The notes beneath the pieces were generated by a model. It did no database searches, was not told where the DNA came from, and saw nothing but the letters and a program-made list of their open reading frames with translations. 64,000 bases of DNA from positions 1 to 64,000 of the forward strand of contig JABDKJ010000018.1 of assembly GCA_013002285.1 (NCBI GenBank). Direction: 5' to 3'. This stretch comes from Flavobacteriales bacterium (GTDB taxonomy: Bacteria > Bacteroidota > Bacteroidia > Flavobacteriales > JABDKJ01). This document shows, piece after piece, positions 51,169-59,080 of this stretch (the stretch's first letter is position 1; each line of letters starts with the position of its first letter). The position numbers and the translations under genes are program-made.

Positions 51169-51869
51169 AGCCAGTAAGCCCCAAGAGAAAATTCTTTGTG
51201 TTGGGGGCTATTTTTACAGTTTTTCCTTTATTCATTTACTTCCTAAGTACTTGGGAACATAGGCATACAGAAGTACCTTACTTTCATCCAAGGGAAGTAG
51301 TGACAGAGGTAAATGGTGAGCCTAAAGTGGATACGGTATATCATACAATTCCTGAATTCTCCTTTATCGATCAAGATAGTTTGCCTTATTCATCCGATTC
51401 CTTGAAGGGAAAGATCTATGTAGCGGATTTCTTCTTCACCACGTGCCCTTCCATTTGTCCAGTGATGACCGCACAGATGAACCAGTTATATTGGAAATTG
51501 GACAAGTCTGCTTATAAGGATGTTCATTACATATCATATACCGTCAATCCGGAATATGATACTCCCGTTATCCTCAAAGAGTACGCCAAGAAGAACGAGG
51601 TGAACACGAAGAGATGGCGTTTTGTAACAGGTGAAAAACAAGAGATCTATGAATTGGGTGTGAATGGATATTATCTGAATGCCCAAGAAGACGCCTTGGC
51701 GCCAGGTGGATTCCTTCATTCTGATCTGTTTGTCCTGGTAGATAAGGAAGGACATATCAGAGGTTACTATGATGGCACGAGTTCAGAAGATATTCGAACA
51801 CTGGCTGGAGACATAGCCATGCTCATCGCTTCCTATAAACGAAAAGCCAAAGAGAATGAACGAAGCTAA
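51165..51869 (+). CDS. SCO family protein (oxidase-operon copper chaperone)
   Basis: The 234-residue protein has an N-terminal membrane anchor (about 10-30, 'FFVLGAIFTVFPLFIYFLS') and a thioredoxin-like SCO domain with the copper site C-x-x-x-C in 'FFTTCPSICPVMTAQM' and the His ligand in 'GGFLHSDLFVLVDKEGHIRG'. It delivers copper to CuA in subunit II, or reduces its cysteines. Placement inside the oxidase operon makes it the likely main assembly factor; the paralogue at 34164-34826 is outside. It overlaps the DUF420 gene by 14 bases. Confidence 0.94.
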   Translation: MKPVSPKRKFFVLGAIFTVFPLFIYFLSTWEHRHTEVPYFHPREVVTEVNGEPKVDTVYHTIPEFSFIDQDSLPYSSDSLKGKIYVADFFFTTCPSICPVMTAQMNQLYWKLDKSAYKDVHYISYTVNPEYDTPVILKEYAKKNEVNTKRWRFVTGEKQEIYELGVNGYYLNAQEDALAPGGFLHSDLFVLVDKEGHIRGYYDGTSSEDIRTLAGDIAMLIASYKRKAKENERS

Positions 51870-52383
51870 AGAAAGGAATTATTCCCCGTGGATCATTTTG
51901 GCATCAATTGCCATCCCAGTTCTGATCTCCTTGCTTTTTTATACGGACAAGATCGAGGGGTACGACTTTTCATTTTTACCAGCGACCTATGCTATAACCA
52001 ATGGAATTACCGCTTTACTTTTAGTATCTGCTGTCGTTGCGATAAAGAATAAGAATATGCTCTTGCATAAGCGTCTGATGACAGCTTGTATTGCATTATC
52101 GATCTATTTTCTGGCAGCTTATGTGCTTTACCACTCCACTTCTGAACAAGTGAAATTTGGTGGAGATGGAGCGGTAAAGATCGTTTACCTGATCATTCTT
52201 GCATCACATATCCTTCTTTCGGTAGCGATAGTACCACTGGTCTTGATCACCTATACCCGAGCTTTGCACCAGAAATTTGACAAGCACAAAAAGATCGCAA
52301 GGATCACTTTTCCGATCTGGCTTTATGTAGCAATTACAGGGGTTGTTATCTATTTGATGATCAGTCCTTACTATCCTCAATAG
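51856..52383 (+). CDS. DUF420 domain-containing membrane protein
   Basis: The 175-residue inner-membrane protein has four to five helices and two His-containing segments typical of DUF420 ('LLHKRLMTACIALSIYF', 'LASHILLSVAIVPLVLITYTR' and 'KIARITFPIWLYVAITGVVI'). DUF420 proteins are related to the CtaM family needed for maturation of caa3/aa3-type oxidases in Bacillus relatives, so a heme-copper oxidase assembly role is likely. It ends the oxidase operon; its last 23 bases overlap the end of the convergent Nudix gene. Confidence 0.87.
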   Translation: MNEAKERNYSPWIILASIAIPVLISLLFYTDKIEGYDFSFLPATYAITNGITALLLVSAVVAIKNKNMLLHKRLMTACIALSIYFLAAYVLYHSTSEQVKFGGDGAVKIVYLIILASHILLSVAIVPLVLITYTRALHQKFDKHKKIARITFPIWLYVAITGVVIYLMISPYYPQ

Positions 52384-52984
52384 GTTCCAATAGACCCATT
52401 TGTCTTATCACTTCAGTAACGGCTCCATAGGTATTGGACAAAGGCTTGCTTAGTTTAAAAGGATCGAACCAACGTACATCTGTGATGTTCTCCTTTGTTT
52501 GCGGGATCAATTCTTGGTCTCCTTCTACCGTCATTCCGTACCAATAAGAGATCTTCATCATATAGTTCTTGCTCGTGGTATACGTGTGGTATGTTTTGCA
52601 GATGAGATGGTTGAGTTCAATGTTCTTTAGATTACACTCCTCCTCCACTTCTCGAAGAGCGCACTGCGCGATCGTTTCTCCTGGATCTAATTTTCCTTTT
52701 GGAAGGTCCCATTTTTTCAAACGGAAAATGAACAAGATCTTACCCTCTTCATTTTCAACAACACCTCCTCCAGCTTTGATCACTTTAAAATGAGACTTGA
52801 ATATCTTCCAACTTCTCTTCACTTTATCACAAATTATTTCCAAGCCATTGGGGTACAGATCAGACATGTTCTGGTGCAGATCGATGAAATCTATATCATC
52901 GCTGAACTCAATGATATCTGGGCATTCACCCGTTGGTGAATTGGTAAATATTACCGGTATGTTCTGAATAAAAACTTTATACAT
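52361..52984 (-). CDS. Nudix hydrolase with N-terminal extension
   Basis: The 207-residue protein has the Nudix box 'GKLDPGETIAQCALREVEEEC' split as G-x5-E-x7-R-E-x-x-E-E, so it hydrolyses a nucleoside diphosphate linked to another group. About 60 residues precede the box and look like an extra small domain ('YKVFIQNIPVIFTNS'), seen in Bacteroidota homologues. I use the ATG at 52984; a GTG at 53002 is in frame but would overlap pyrE. The substrate is unknown. Only 8 bases lie between its ATG and the divergent pyrE ATG. Confidence 0.88.
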   Translation of the reverse strand: MYKVFIQNIPVIFTNSPTGECPDIIEFSDDIDFIDLHQNMSDLYPNGLEIICDKVKRSWKIFKSHFKVIKAGGGVVENEEGKILFIFRLKKWDLPKGKLDPGETIAQCALREVEEECNLKNIELNHLICKTYHTYTTSKNYMMKISYWYGMTVEGDQELIPQTKENITDVRWFDPFKLSKPLSNTYGAVTEVIRQMGLLEPIEDSKD

Positions 52985-52987
52985 TTG
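52980..52987 (+). promoter_or_regulatory. Putative -7 element of pyrE
   Basis: TACATTTG matches TAnnTTTG and ends 5 bases before the pyrE ATG (52993), overlapping the start codon of the divergent Nudix gene. With no TTG at the proper -33 spacing, support is partial; if used, the pyrE mRNA would be nearly leaderless. Confidence 0.35.
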
Positions 52988-52992
52988 CAGCC

Positions 52993-53640
52993 ATGGATTC
53001 ACAAAAAGATGCCGCGCTAAAAGTAGCGGAATTTTTGCTTCAAATAAAAGCTATAAAGTTACAACCTAAGGATCCTTTCAGCTGGGCTTCTGGATGGAAG
53101 TCACCCATCTATTGCGACAATAGAAAAACACTTTCTTATCCTGATGTAAGAACTTATATCAGACAAAGCCTTTCAGAATTGATCGAAGAAGAGTTTGGAA
53201 AACCTGATGCAATTGCCGGTGTAGCGACAGGAGCCATCGCTATTGGAGCTTTGGTTGCGGAGCAATTGGGTCTTCCATTCTGCTACGTAAGGTCAAAAGC
53301 AAAGGGTCATGGAATGGAAAATCTGATCGAAGGTGATGTGAACCCCGGATCTTCTTTGGTGGTTATTGAAGACCTGATCTCAACGGGCAAGAGCAGTATT
53401 ATGGCAGCGAATGCACTGAAAGCTGCAGGGTATGATGTAAAAGGTATGGCAGGCATCTTTACCTATGGATTTCCGGCTGCGAGAAAGAGTTTCGAGGATG
53501 AGGGAATAGAATTGCGAACGCTGACGAATTATCAAATACTTATAGAACAAGCACTAAAACAGGAATACGTTACTGAGAGCGATCTTGAAGCTTTGGACCA
53601 GTGGCGCGAAGACCCAGCACGGTGGTTGCAACCCGCGTAG
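52993..53640 (+). CDS. pyrE: Orotate phosphoribosyltransferase
   Basis: PyrE joins orotate to PRPP, giving orotidine 5'-phosphate in pyrimidine synthesis. The 215-residue protein has the PRPP-binding motif 'SLVVIEDLISTGKSSIMAA' (V-V-x-x-D-L-x-x-T-G-K-S) and the substrate loop 'SPIYCDNRKTLSYPDVR' and 'YVRSKAKGHGMENLIEG'. It is transcribed away from the Nudix gene and heads a run of SRPBCC, with birA convergent to it. carB for the same pathway lies at 42205-45024 in a separate unit. Confidence 0.96.
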   Translation: MDSQKDAALKVAEFLLQIKAIKLQPKDPFSWASGWKSPIYCDNRKTLSYPDVRTYIRQSLSELIEEEFGKPDAIAGVATGAIAIGALVAEQLGLPFCYVRSKAKGHGMENLIEGDVNPGSSLVVIEDLISTGKSSIMAANALKAAGYDVKGMAGIFTYGFPAARKSFEDEGIELRTLTNYQILIEQALKQEYVTESDLEALDQWREDPARWLQPA

Positions 53641-53642
53641 TT

Positions 53643-54053
53643 ATGACAGAATTTACGAGTGACAATGTTATCATAAACTCGAATAGAGAAAAAGTGTACG
53701 ATCATTTGATGGATATGGCCAATTTCGAAGCCTTGTTCCCAGAAGACAAGATCTCTGATTTTACAGCAACAGACACTGGCTTTTCTGTAAAGATCGTTGG
53801 ACAAGGCAAGATCAAATTGGAAAGAACTTCAGTTGTTCCAAATGAAAAGATCACACTTTCTGCTTTGGATGACAAGCCATTCAAAATGGACTTGAACATT
53901 ATGTTGAAGGATACAGACGAGGGTAAAACAGATGGTCATATTTATGCAGAAGCCGACCTTAACCCTTTTATAAAAATGGTGGCTAAAAAACCTTTGGCGC
54001 ATCTGTTCAATAGCATGACTGCGAAGCTCGCAACCATCATAGCTGCAGTTTAA
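53643..54053 (+). CDS. SRPBCC family protein
   Basis: The 136-residue protein starts at the ATG at 53643 (MTEFTSDNVIINSNREKVYD), two bases after the pyrE stop; an earlier in-frame start inside pyrE is not protein-like. The pattern 'NREKVYDHLMDMANFEALFPEDKISDF' and the following beta-strands up to 'AHLFNSMTAKLATIIA' fit the START/SRPBCC fold, a deep hydrophobic ligand cavity closed by a C-terminal helix. Ligand and role are unknown. It is translationally coupled to pyrE and overlaps the convergent birA end by 17 bases. Confidence 0.82.
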   Translation: MTEFTSDNVIINSNREKVYDHLMDMANFEALFPEDKISDFTATDTGFSVKIVGQGKIKLERTSVVPNEKITLSALDDKPFKMDLNIMLKDTDEGKTDGHIYAEADLNPFIKMVAKKPLAHLFNSMTAKLATIIAAV

Positions 54054-54783
54054 GATCGTCTAGCGCACAACTTTTGATTTCTTCTATTTCATTTTGATAC
54101 GTAACCACACCCTCGTTTTGCACGGATAGGATATTTATCTTTTCTCTCTCATCTCCAGTTAGGCGATAACAAGACCTCCCTAAAAATTTAAGAAATGTGA
54201 ACTCAGTGAATTCCAGATCACTTAAAGAGCGAGAAAAACAATAGCTCAGATAGGATAAAAGCAAATTCAATTCCTGATCGATATCCCTTTTCGATCCATC
54301 TTCTTTGAAGAGTGAAGTTGCCTCATGCTGGAAATCGCTGTCAAAAACGACCTGGTTCAAATTCAAGCCAACACCAACGATGCTGCGTGTGATCAGGTCG
54401 TTCTGTAATTTGTTCTCTATGAGGATGCCGCACACTTTCTTGCCATTGAGAAAAATGTCATTAGGTAATTTGATCACTGGTTTAAAACCGGTATTCTCGA
54501 GATATAGGCAAATGGCCGAACACACCCACTTTGTCAGGATCAAGGGTGTGCTGGCCTTTAGGTTCTTTGGCCTTAATAGAAAGCTGAACGTTAGGTTCTG
54601 CCCGGTATCGCTGTGCCATTTCTTGAAAAAACGACCTTTCCCTTCTGTCTGCTCTAATGCCAAAATGACGGTACCTTCGGCCATCTTTTCACTTTCACAA
54701 TACTTGGCAATATAATTGTTCGTTGAATCAAGAGTATCAAATTTTTGTATGTGGTTTCCGATAAGGGAACTCATCTCTTGCAT
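54037..54783 (-). CDS. birA: Biotin--[acetyl-CoA-carboxylase] ligase
   Basis: BirA attaches biotin to the biotin carboxyl carrier protein of acetyl-CoA carboxylase, for fatty acid synthesis. The 248-residue protein (ATG at 54783; an earlier in-frame start at 54852 would overlap the rsfS promoter) has 'FDTLDSTNNYIAKY', the biotin-binding glycine-rich loop 'LEQTEGKGRFFKKWHSD', 'IKLPNDIFLNGKKVCGIL' (the K-x-P-N-D motif) and the small C-terminal domain. It lacks the N-terminal winged helix of E. coli BirA, so it is a ligase only and not a repressor. It is convergent with the SRPBCC gene and divergent from rsfS. Confidence 0.93.
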   Translation of the reverse strand: MQEMSSLIGNHIQKFDTLDSTNNYIAKYCESEKMAEGTVILALEQTEGKGRFFKKWHSDTGQNLTFSFLLRPKNLKASTPLILTKWVCSAICLYLENTGFKPVIKLPNDIFLNGKKVCGILIENKLQNDLITRSIVGVGLNLNQVVFDSDFQHEATSLFKEDGSKRDIDQELNLLLSYLSYCFSRSLSDLEFTEFTFLKFLGRSCYRLTGDEREKINILSVQNEGVVTYQNEIEEIKSCALDDLKLQL

Positions 54784-54861
54784 AAATGGCTTATTCTTAG
54801 GATGGTTGGTACACTTAGCTGTCCAAATTTGATTAATTTTGTATGAATGCAAAAATACTGA

Positions 54862-55236
54862 ATGACGAAAAAGAAGGGGGAAGAAAAAGAAATACTTTTA
54901 GAAACGATCATACAAGGCATACAAGAAGTAAAAGGAAATAACATTGTCTGTCTTGATCTTTCAGAGATACCAGCCTCCGTTACCGATAAGTTTGTAATAT
55001 GCGATGGTAGTTCATCTACTCAAGTAGACGCAATAGCAAACAAGGTAGAGGAGTTTACATATAAGAAATTAGACCAGAAGCCATGGAAGAAAGAGGGCTA
55101 TACAAATTCAAATTGGATCATACTTGATTACTTTGATATTGTAGTGCATGTTTTTTCAAAAGAAGCACGTGCACTCTATGACCTTGAAGGGCTTTGGGCT
55201 GATGCAAAAATTAAAGAAATAGCAATGGACCTGTGA
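54862..55236 (+). CDS. rsfS: Ribosomal silencing factor RsfS
   Basis: RsfS binds L14 on the large ribosomal subunit and blocks subunit joining in stationary phase or starvation. The 124-residue protein has the family start 'LLETIIQGIQEVKGNNIVCLD' and the segments 'VTDKFVICDGSSSTQVDAIA' and 'WIILDYFDIVVHVFSKEARALYDLEGLW', diagnostic for DUF143/RsfS. A TAATTTTG -7-like element lies at 54834-54841, about 20 bases upstream, but the nearest TTG is 25 bases further, longer than normal. It precedes ftsH by 42 bases, as in other Bacteroidota. Confidence 0.95.
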   Translation: MTKKKGEEKEILLETIIQGIQEVKGNNIVCLDLSEIPASVTDKFVICDGSSSTQVDAIANKVEEFTYKKLDQKPWKKEGYTNSNWIILDYFDIVVHVFSKEARALYDLEGLWADAKIKEIAMDL

Positions 55237-55278
55237 ACAGATCCACAAACATTTACGTTATCATAGATATAGAACAGA

Positions 55279-57390
55279 ATGTCAGAAAAAAAGGAAGATA
55301 AAAGTCCATATGACAACTTAAGAGAGCGTTTCCAGGGTAACAAGACTCCGGGAAAGAACAATGGTTCAGGAAATTTTTACTGGATCTTTGCCTTCATGGG
55401 CATATTCTTTCTCGTGATGCTTTTGATGAACGGGAATGAGCCTACGAAGATCAGCGAATACGAACTCACTGAATACATCGAAAAAGGAGATGTAGAGAAG
55501 GTCATCATCATAAGGAATTTGGAATTTGCCGAGGTCGTCTTAAAGAGGGAAGCCGTAAAAAGCGAACCACACAGTGGTAAAATAAAACAGAACATGCTGG
55601 GCTCTACAAGCAGTGGGCCTCACTACATGCATGAATTTGGGGATGTCGGTAACTTCGAATTAATGGTAAAAGAGCTCAAAGGAGAGCACGATTTCTCGTA
55701 TACATTCGAACGAAGAGAGAACTGGGGAATGGAGATCTTCCAGTGGATATTGTTCTTGGGGATCATGATCGCCATTTGGATGTTCGTTATGCGAAAGATC
55801 TCAGGAACGGGTGGCCCTGGTGGGCAGATATTCAATATCGGAAAATCCAAGGCACAACTTTTTGACAAAGGAAAAAGCACGAATACCACATTCGATGATG
55901 TTGCTGGATTGGAAGGAGCAAAGGAAGAGGTTATGGAGATCGTAGATTTCCTTAAGAACCCTCAAAAGTATACAGAGCTCGGAGCAAAAATACCTAAAGG
56001 TGCTTTGCTTGTAGGACCTCCAGGTACAGGTAAGACATTGCTCGCCAAAGCCGTAGCAGGTGAGGCTCAAGTACCTTTCTTTTCTCTATCGGGGTCAGAC
56101 TTTGTAGAGATGTTCGTTGGGGTAGGAGCTTCCAGGGTAAGAGACCTATTCAAGCAAGCCAAAGAAAAAGCACCGGCAATTATTTTCATTGATGAGATAG
56201 ATGCTATTGGTAGAGCAAGAGGAAGAAATGCAAGCATGGGATCGAACGATGAAAGAGAGAACACACTGAACCAGCTGCTTACAGAGATGGATGGCTTCGG
56301 GACCAATTCAGGTGTTATCATATTGGCAGCAACGAACAGAGCAGATGTTCTTGATAGAGCATTGATGAGAGCAGGTCGTTTCGACCGCCAGATCTATGTA
56401 GATATGCCAGATCTTAACGAGCGTTTGGAGATCTTCAAAGTTCACATCAAGCCATTGAAACTGGACGAATCGGTAGACATAGAATTCATGTCTAAACAAA
56501 CTCCTGGCTTCTCAGGGGCGGACATAGCCAACGTGTGCAACGAGGCTGCATTGATCGCAGCACGTAAGAAAAAGAAAAGTGTGGGTAAGCAAGATTTCCT
56601 GGATGCCGTAGATAGGATCATCGGAGGACTGGAGAAGAAGAATAAGATCATTACTCCTAAAGAGAAAGAGACCATCGCTTTTCATGAAGCAGGTCATGCA
56701 ACAGTTAGTTGGCTATTGGAACACGCTTCACCACTTGTGAAGGTGACCATAGTGCCAAGGGGACAGTCTTTAGGGGCGGCTTGGTATTTGCCGGAAGAAA
56801 GACAGATCACTACAACAGAACAAATGCTGGACGAGATGTGTGCTGCCCTCGGAGGAAGAGCTGCAGAAGAGATCATTTTCAATAAAATATCTACAGGTGC
56901 ATTGAGCGATCTTGAAAAAGTAACCAAACAAGCACATGCCATGGTAACGATCTATGGGCTCAATGATAAAATTGGGAACGTGAGTTATTACGACTCCTCT
57001 GGTCAAAGAGACTATACATTCCAAAAACCATACAGTGATGAAACGGCTCAATTGATCGATCAGGAGATCAAAGACATGATCGAAGTGCAGTACGAGCGAG
57101 CGAAGGATATCCTTTCAAAGAATAAGGATAAGCTGCAGGAATTGGCCCATCAGCTAGTGGAAAAAGAGGTGATCTTTAAAGAAGATCTTCAGAGGATCTT
57201 TGGAGAAAGAAAAGAAAATGACTCTACTGCAAAAGTGCTCACGATTGCGAATGTGAAAAAAGCAAAGGTTGAAGTCAATGGTTCGCCAAAGGAAGAAGCG
57301 AAAAGTGAAGCGGTAGAACCCGAGAGTACAGATAGTCCGGAAGGATCAACTGAAGGAGAGAATAGAGAAAGCGAAAATCTAGCTTCTTAA
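55279..57390 (+). CDS. ftsH: ATP-dependent zinc metalloprotease FtsH
   Basis: FtsH is a membrane-bound AAA+ protease that degrades misassembled membrane proteins and regulators such as LpxC. The 703-residue protein has two N-terminal membrane helices (about 33-50 and 155-173) with a periplasmic domain between them, Walker A 'GPPGTGKT' at residues 246-253, Walker B 'IIFIDEIDAIGRARG', the second region of homology 'NRADVLDRALMRAGRFDRQ', and the zinc site H-E-A-G-H at 469-473 with the downstream Asp ligand in 'GALSDLEKVTKQ'. The last ~50 residues form an acidic, Glu/Ser-rich tail after the protease domain. DUF2007 follows at once, then cdsA and psd. Confidence 0.97.
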   Translation: MSEKKEDKSPYDNLRERFQGNKTPGKNNGSGNFYWIFAFMGIFFLVMLLMNGNEPTKISEYELTEYIEKGDVEKVIIIRNLEFAEVVLKREAVKSEPHSGKIKQNMLGSTSSGPHYMHEFGDVGNFELMVKELKGEHDFSYTFERRENWGMEIFQWILFLGIMIAIWMFVMRKISGTGGPGGQIFNIGKSKAQLFDKGKSTNTTFDDVAGLEGAKEEVMEIVDFLKNPQKYTELGAKIPKGALLVGPPGTGKTLLAKAVAGEAQVPFFSLSGSDFVEMFVGVGASRVRDLFKQAKEKAPAIIFIDEIDAIGRARGRNASMGSNDERENTLNQLLTEMDGFGTNSGVIILAATNRADVLDRALMRAGRFDRQIYVDMPDLNERLEIFKVHIKPLKLDESVDIEFMSKQTPGFSGADIANVCNEAALIAARKKKKSVGKQDFLDAVDRIIGGLEKKNKIITPKEKETIAFHEAGHATVSWLLEHASPLVKVTIVPRGQSLGAAWYLPEERQITTTEQMLDEMCAALGGRAAEEIIFNKISTGALSDLEKVTKQAHAMVTIYGLNDKIGNVSYYDSSGQRDYTFQKPYSDETAQLIDQEIKDMIEVQYERAKDILSKNKDKLQELAHQLVEKEVIFKEDLQRIFGERKENDSTAKVLTIANVKKAKVEVNGSPKEEAKSEAVEPESTDSPEGSTEGENRESENLAS

Positions 57391-57600
57391 ATGAACGAAC
57401 AGTGGGTAATGGTTCATTCCTCCACAAATTTTTATGAGATCACATTTATGCGAGGCTTGTTAGAGGCCAATCGCATTCCATCTATTGTGCTCAACAAACA
57501 AGACTCTGCCTATTTAGCATTTGGATTAGTAGAATTGCATGTGCGAAATGAAGACTTCATGCGGGCAAAATATCTCATAGACAACAAAGAAGGTGAGTAA
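57391..57600 (+). CDS. DUF2007 domain-containing protein
   Basis: This 69-residue protein is of the DUF2007 family (putative signal-transducing protein with a GlnB-like ferredoxin fold). The pattern 'WVMVHSSTNFYEITFMRGLLEANRIPSIVLNKQDSAY' (here one continuous domain) and the final 'LHVRNEDFMRAKYLIDN' is typical: such domains bind or sense small ligands, but no function is established. The ATG directly follows the ftsH stop and its end overlaps the cdsA GTG start by 8 bases, so it is coupled to both. Confidence 0.82.
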   Translation: MNEQWVMVHSSTNFYEITFMRGLLEANRIPSIVLNKQDSAYLAFGLVELHVRNEDFMRAKYLIDNKEGE

Positions 57601-58405
57601 TTTAATGACCCGCATATTAACAGGTATTACCTTTGGCCTTGTAATGATCTCGGGCATTCTCTATTCATACCAGTCTTTGGTCATCCTCTTTGCTCTCATT
57701 GTTTTTTTGATGACGATGGAATACCTCGGGCTTTTTAAAATGTCACTGGCAGTTAGAATAGGATATGCCGTATTTGCAGCGGCCGCTTTACTGGTCATAG
57801 CATTTAAGAACTTCTTTCCACAGAGCCCGATCATATTGACAGTTGTCGTTCTGACGATGGTCAGCTTAAGTGTCAGGGAATTATATGTGCTCAAAGAAAA
57901 GAGCCTCTTATTTAAACTGCCTGGTACATTTGGCGTACTCTACATATTCCTACCTTTCTTCTTGCTTGCGATGATCGCAGAACACCCATATTTAGGGGCG
58001 CAATATGTCATGCTCCTTTTTGTAATTGTGTGGTCCTCTGATAGCTTGGCTTATTTCACCGGAAAGTACTTAGGGAAGAATAAAATGTGGCCTTCTATAT
58101 CGCCTAAGAAAACCATCGAAGGATTGGTGGGCGGTATTGTAGGAGCCGTGCTCATTGCATTGCTTTTTAGTCATTTTACGATGGATGCCGGAGCTAGCTG
58201 GCAGGTCGCTGTGCTTGCAGCCATAACGGCCCTCTTTACGACAACAGGCGATCTTGTAGAATCTAAACTCAAGAGAAACTTGCAGATCAAGGATTCAGGA
58301 AATATGCTTCCGGGTCACGGAGGAATACTCGACCGTTTTGACGGAGTTTTATTAGCAGCACCAATTTATTTTCTATCGATCCTTTTCTTAGTATATATCT
58401 CTTAG
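57593..58405 (+). CDS. cdsA: Phosphatidate cytidylyltransferase
   Basis: CdsA makes CDP-diacylglycerol from phosphatidic acid and CTP, the branch point for all phospholipids. The 270-residue inner-membrane protein has about eight helices and the conserved C-terminal signature 'KRNLQIKDSGNMLPGHGGILDRFDG' (S-x-x-x-K-R-x-x-x-x-K-D-x-x-x-x-x-P-G-H-G-G-x-x-D-R). The start is GTG at 57593; the ATG at 57605 is an alternative. The gene is followed 10 bases on by psd, so phosphatidylethanolamine synthesis genes are clustered; the phosphatidylserine synthase gene is not seen here. Confidence 0.95.
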   Translation: MSNLMTRILTGITFGLVMISGILYSYQSLVILFALIVFLMTMEYLGLFKMSLAVRIGYAVFAAAALLVIAFKNFFPQSPIILTVVVLTMVSLSVRELYVLKEKSLLFKLPGTFGVLYIFLPFFLLAMIAEHPYLGAQYVMLLFVIVWSSDSLAYFTGKYLGKNKMWPSISPKKTIEGLVGGIVGAVLIALLFSHFTMDAGASWQVAVLAAITALFTTTGDLVESKLKRNLQIKDSGNMLPGHGGILDRFDGVLLAAPIYFLSILFLVYIS

Positions 58406-58415
58406 ATTTGGCCCT

Positions 58416-59078
58416 ATGATCATCGGTTTGCATAGAGAAGGAAAAAAGATCTTGATCGGCCTTTTGCTCATTTTAGGGGCCATCAATTTTTGCGTCATTT
58501 ACTTCCTTCAACTCAACAATATTGTTCTTTACATCATACTAGGTTTGTCCCTGGCATTGTTCATACTCTTTGCCCAATTCTTTAGAGTACCCAGAAGGAA
58601 TACGGTAGCAGAAGGTCATCAGGTGATCTGTCCTGCAGATGGCAAGGTCGTGACCATAGAGACGGTAAAGGATCCCGAATATTTCACGGACGAGCGCATA
58701 CAGGTTTCCATATTCATGTCACCTTTGAACGTGCATATTCAATGGTACCCTATAGACGGAGATGTCACCTATACAAAGTATCATGAGGGAAAATATCTTG
58801 TAGCTTGGCACCCGAAATCCTCTACAGAAAATGAACGCAGCACTACAGTCGTGAAACACTCCTCTGGAAAAGAGATCCTCTTCCGCCAGATCGCAGGAGC
58901 TGTTGCAAGGCGTATCATCCAATACGCCAAGACCGGTGACAAAGCAGAAAAAGGAAGTGAGTTCGGCTTCATTAAATTCGGTTCGCGTGTAGACCTGCTA
59001 TTTCCAATCGGCACCAAGATCTTGGTAGACATAGACCAAAAAGTTACAGGGGCAGAGACGGTTATTGCGGAGCTGTAA
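58416..59078 (+). CDS. psd: Phosphatidylserine decarboxylase family protein
   Basis: This enzyme decarboxylates phosphatidylserine to phosphatidylethanolamine, the main phospholipid of these bacteria. The 220-residue protein is the short archaeal/Bacteroidota type (about 220 aa, against ~320 in E. coli): two N-terminal membrane segments (about 12-55) precede the catalytic core with 'CPADGKVVTIETV', 'FMSPLNVHIQWYPIDG' and the self-cleavage site G-S in 'IKFGSRVDLLFPIG', where Ser becomes the pyruvoyl cofactor. It is the last gene of the ftsH-cdsA-psd run; its stop is 2 bases from the end of the convergent barrel gene. Confidence 0.95.
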   Translation: MIIGLHREGKKILIGLLLILGAINFCVIYFLQLNNIVLYIILGLSLALFILFAQFFRVPRRNTVAEGHQVICPADGKVVTIETVKDPEYFTDERIQVSIFMSPLNVHIQWYPIDGDVTYTKYHEGKYLVAWHPKSSTENERSTTVVKHSSGKEILFRQIAGAVARRIIQYAKTGDKAEKGSEFGFIKFGSRVDLLFPIGTKILVDIDQKVTGAETVIAEL

Positions 59079-59080
59079 CC

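Noticed and set aside
53601..53642. Earlier start of the SRPBCC protein inside pyrE
   Set aside because: The 14 extra residues (MARRPSTVVATRVV) are the out-of-frame end of pyrE; the fold begins at MTEFTSDN.
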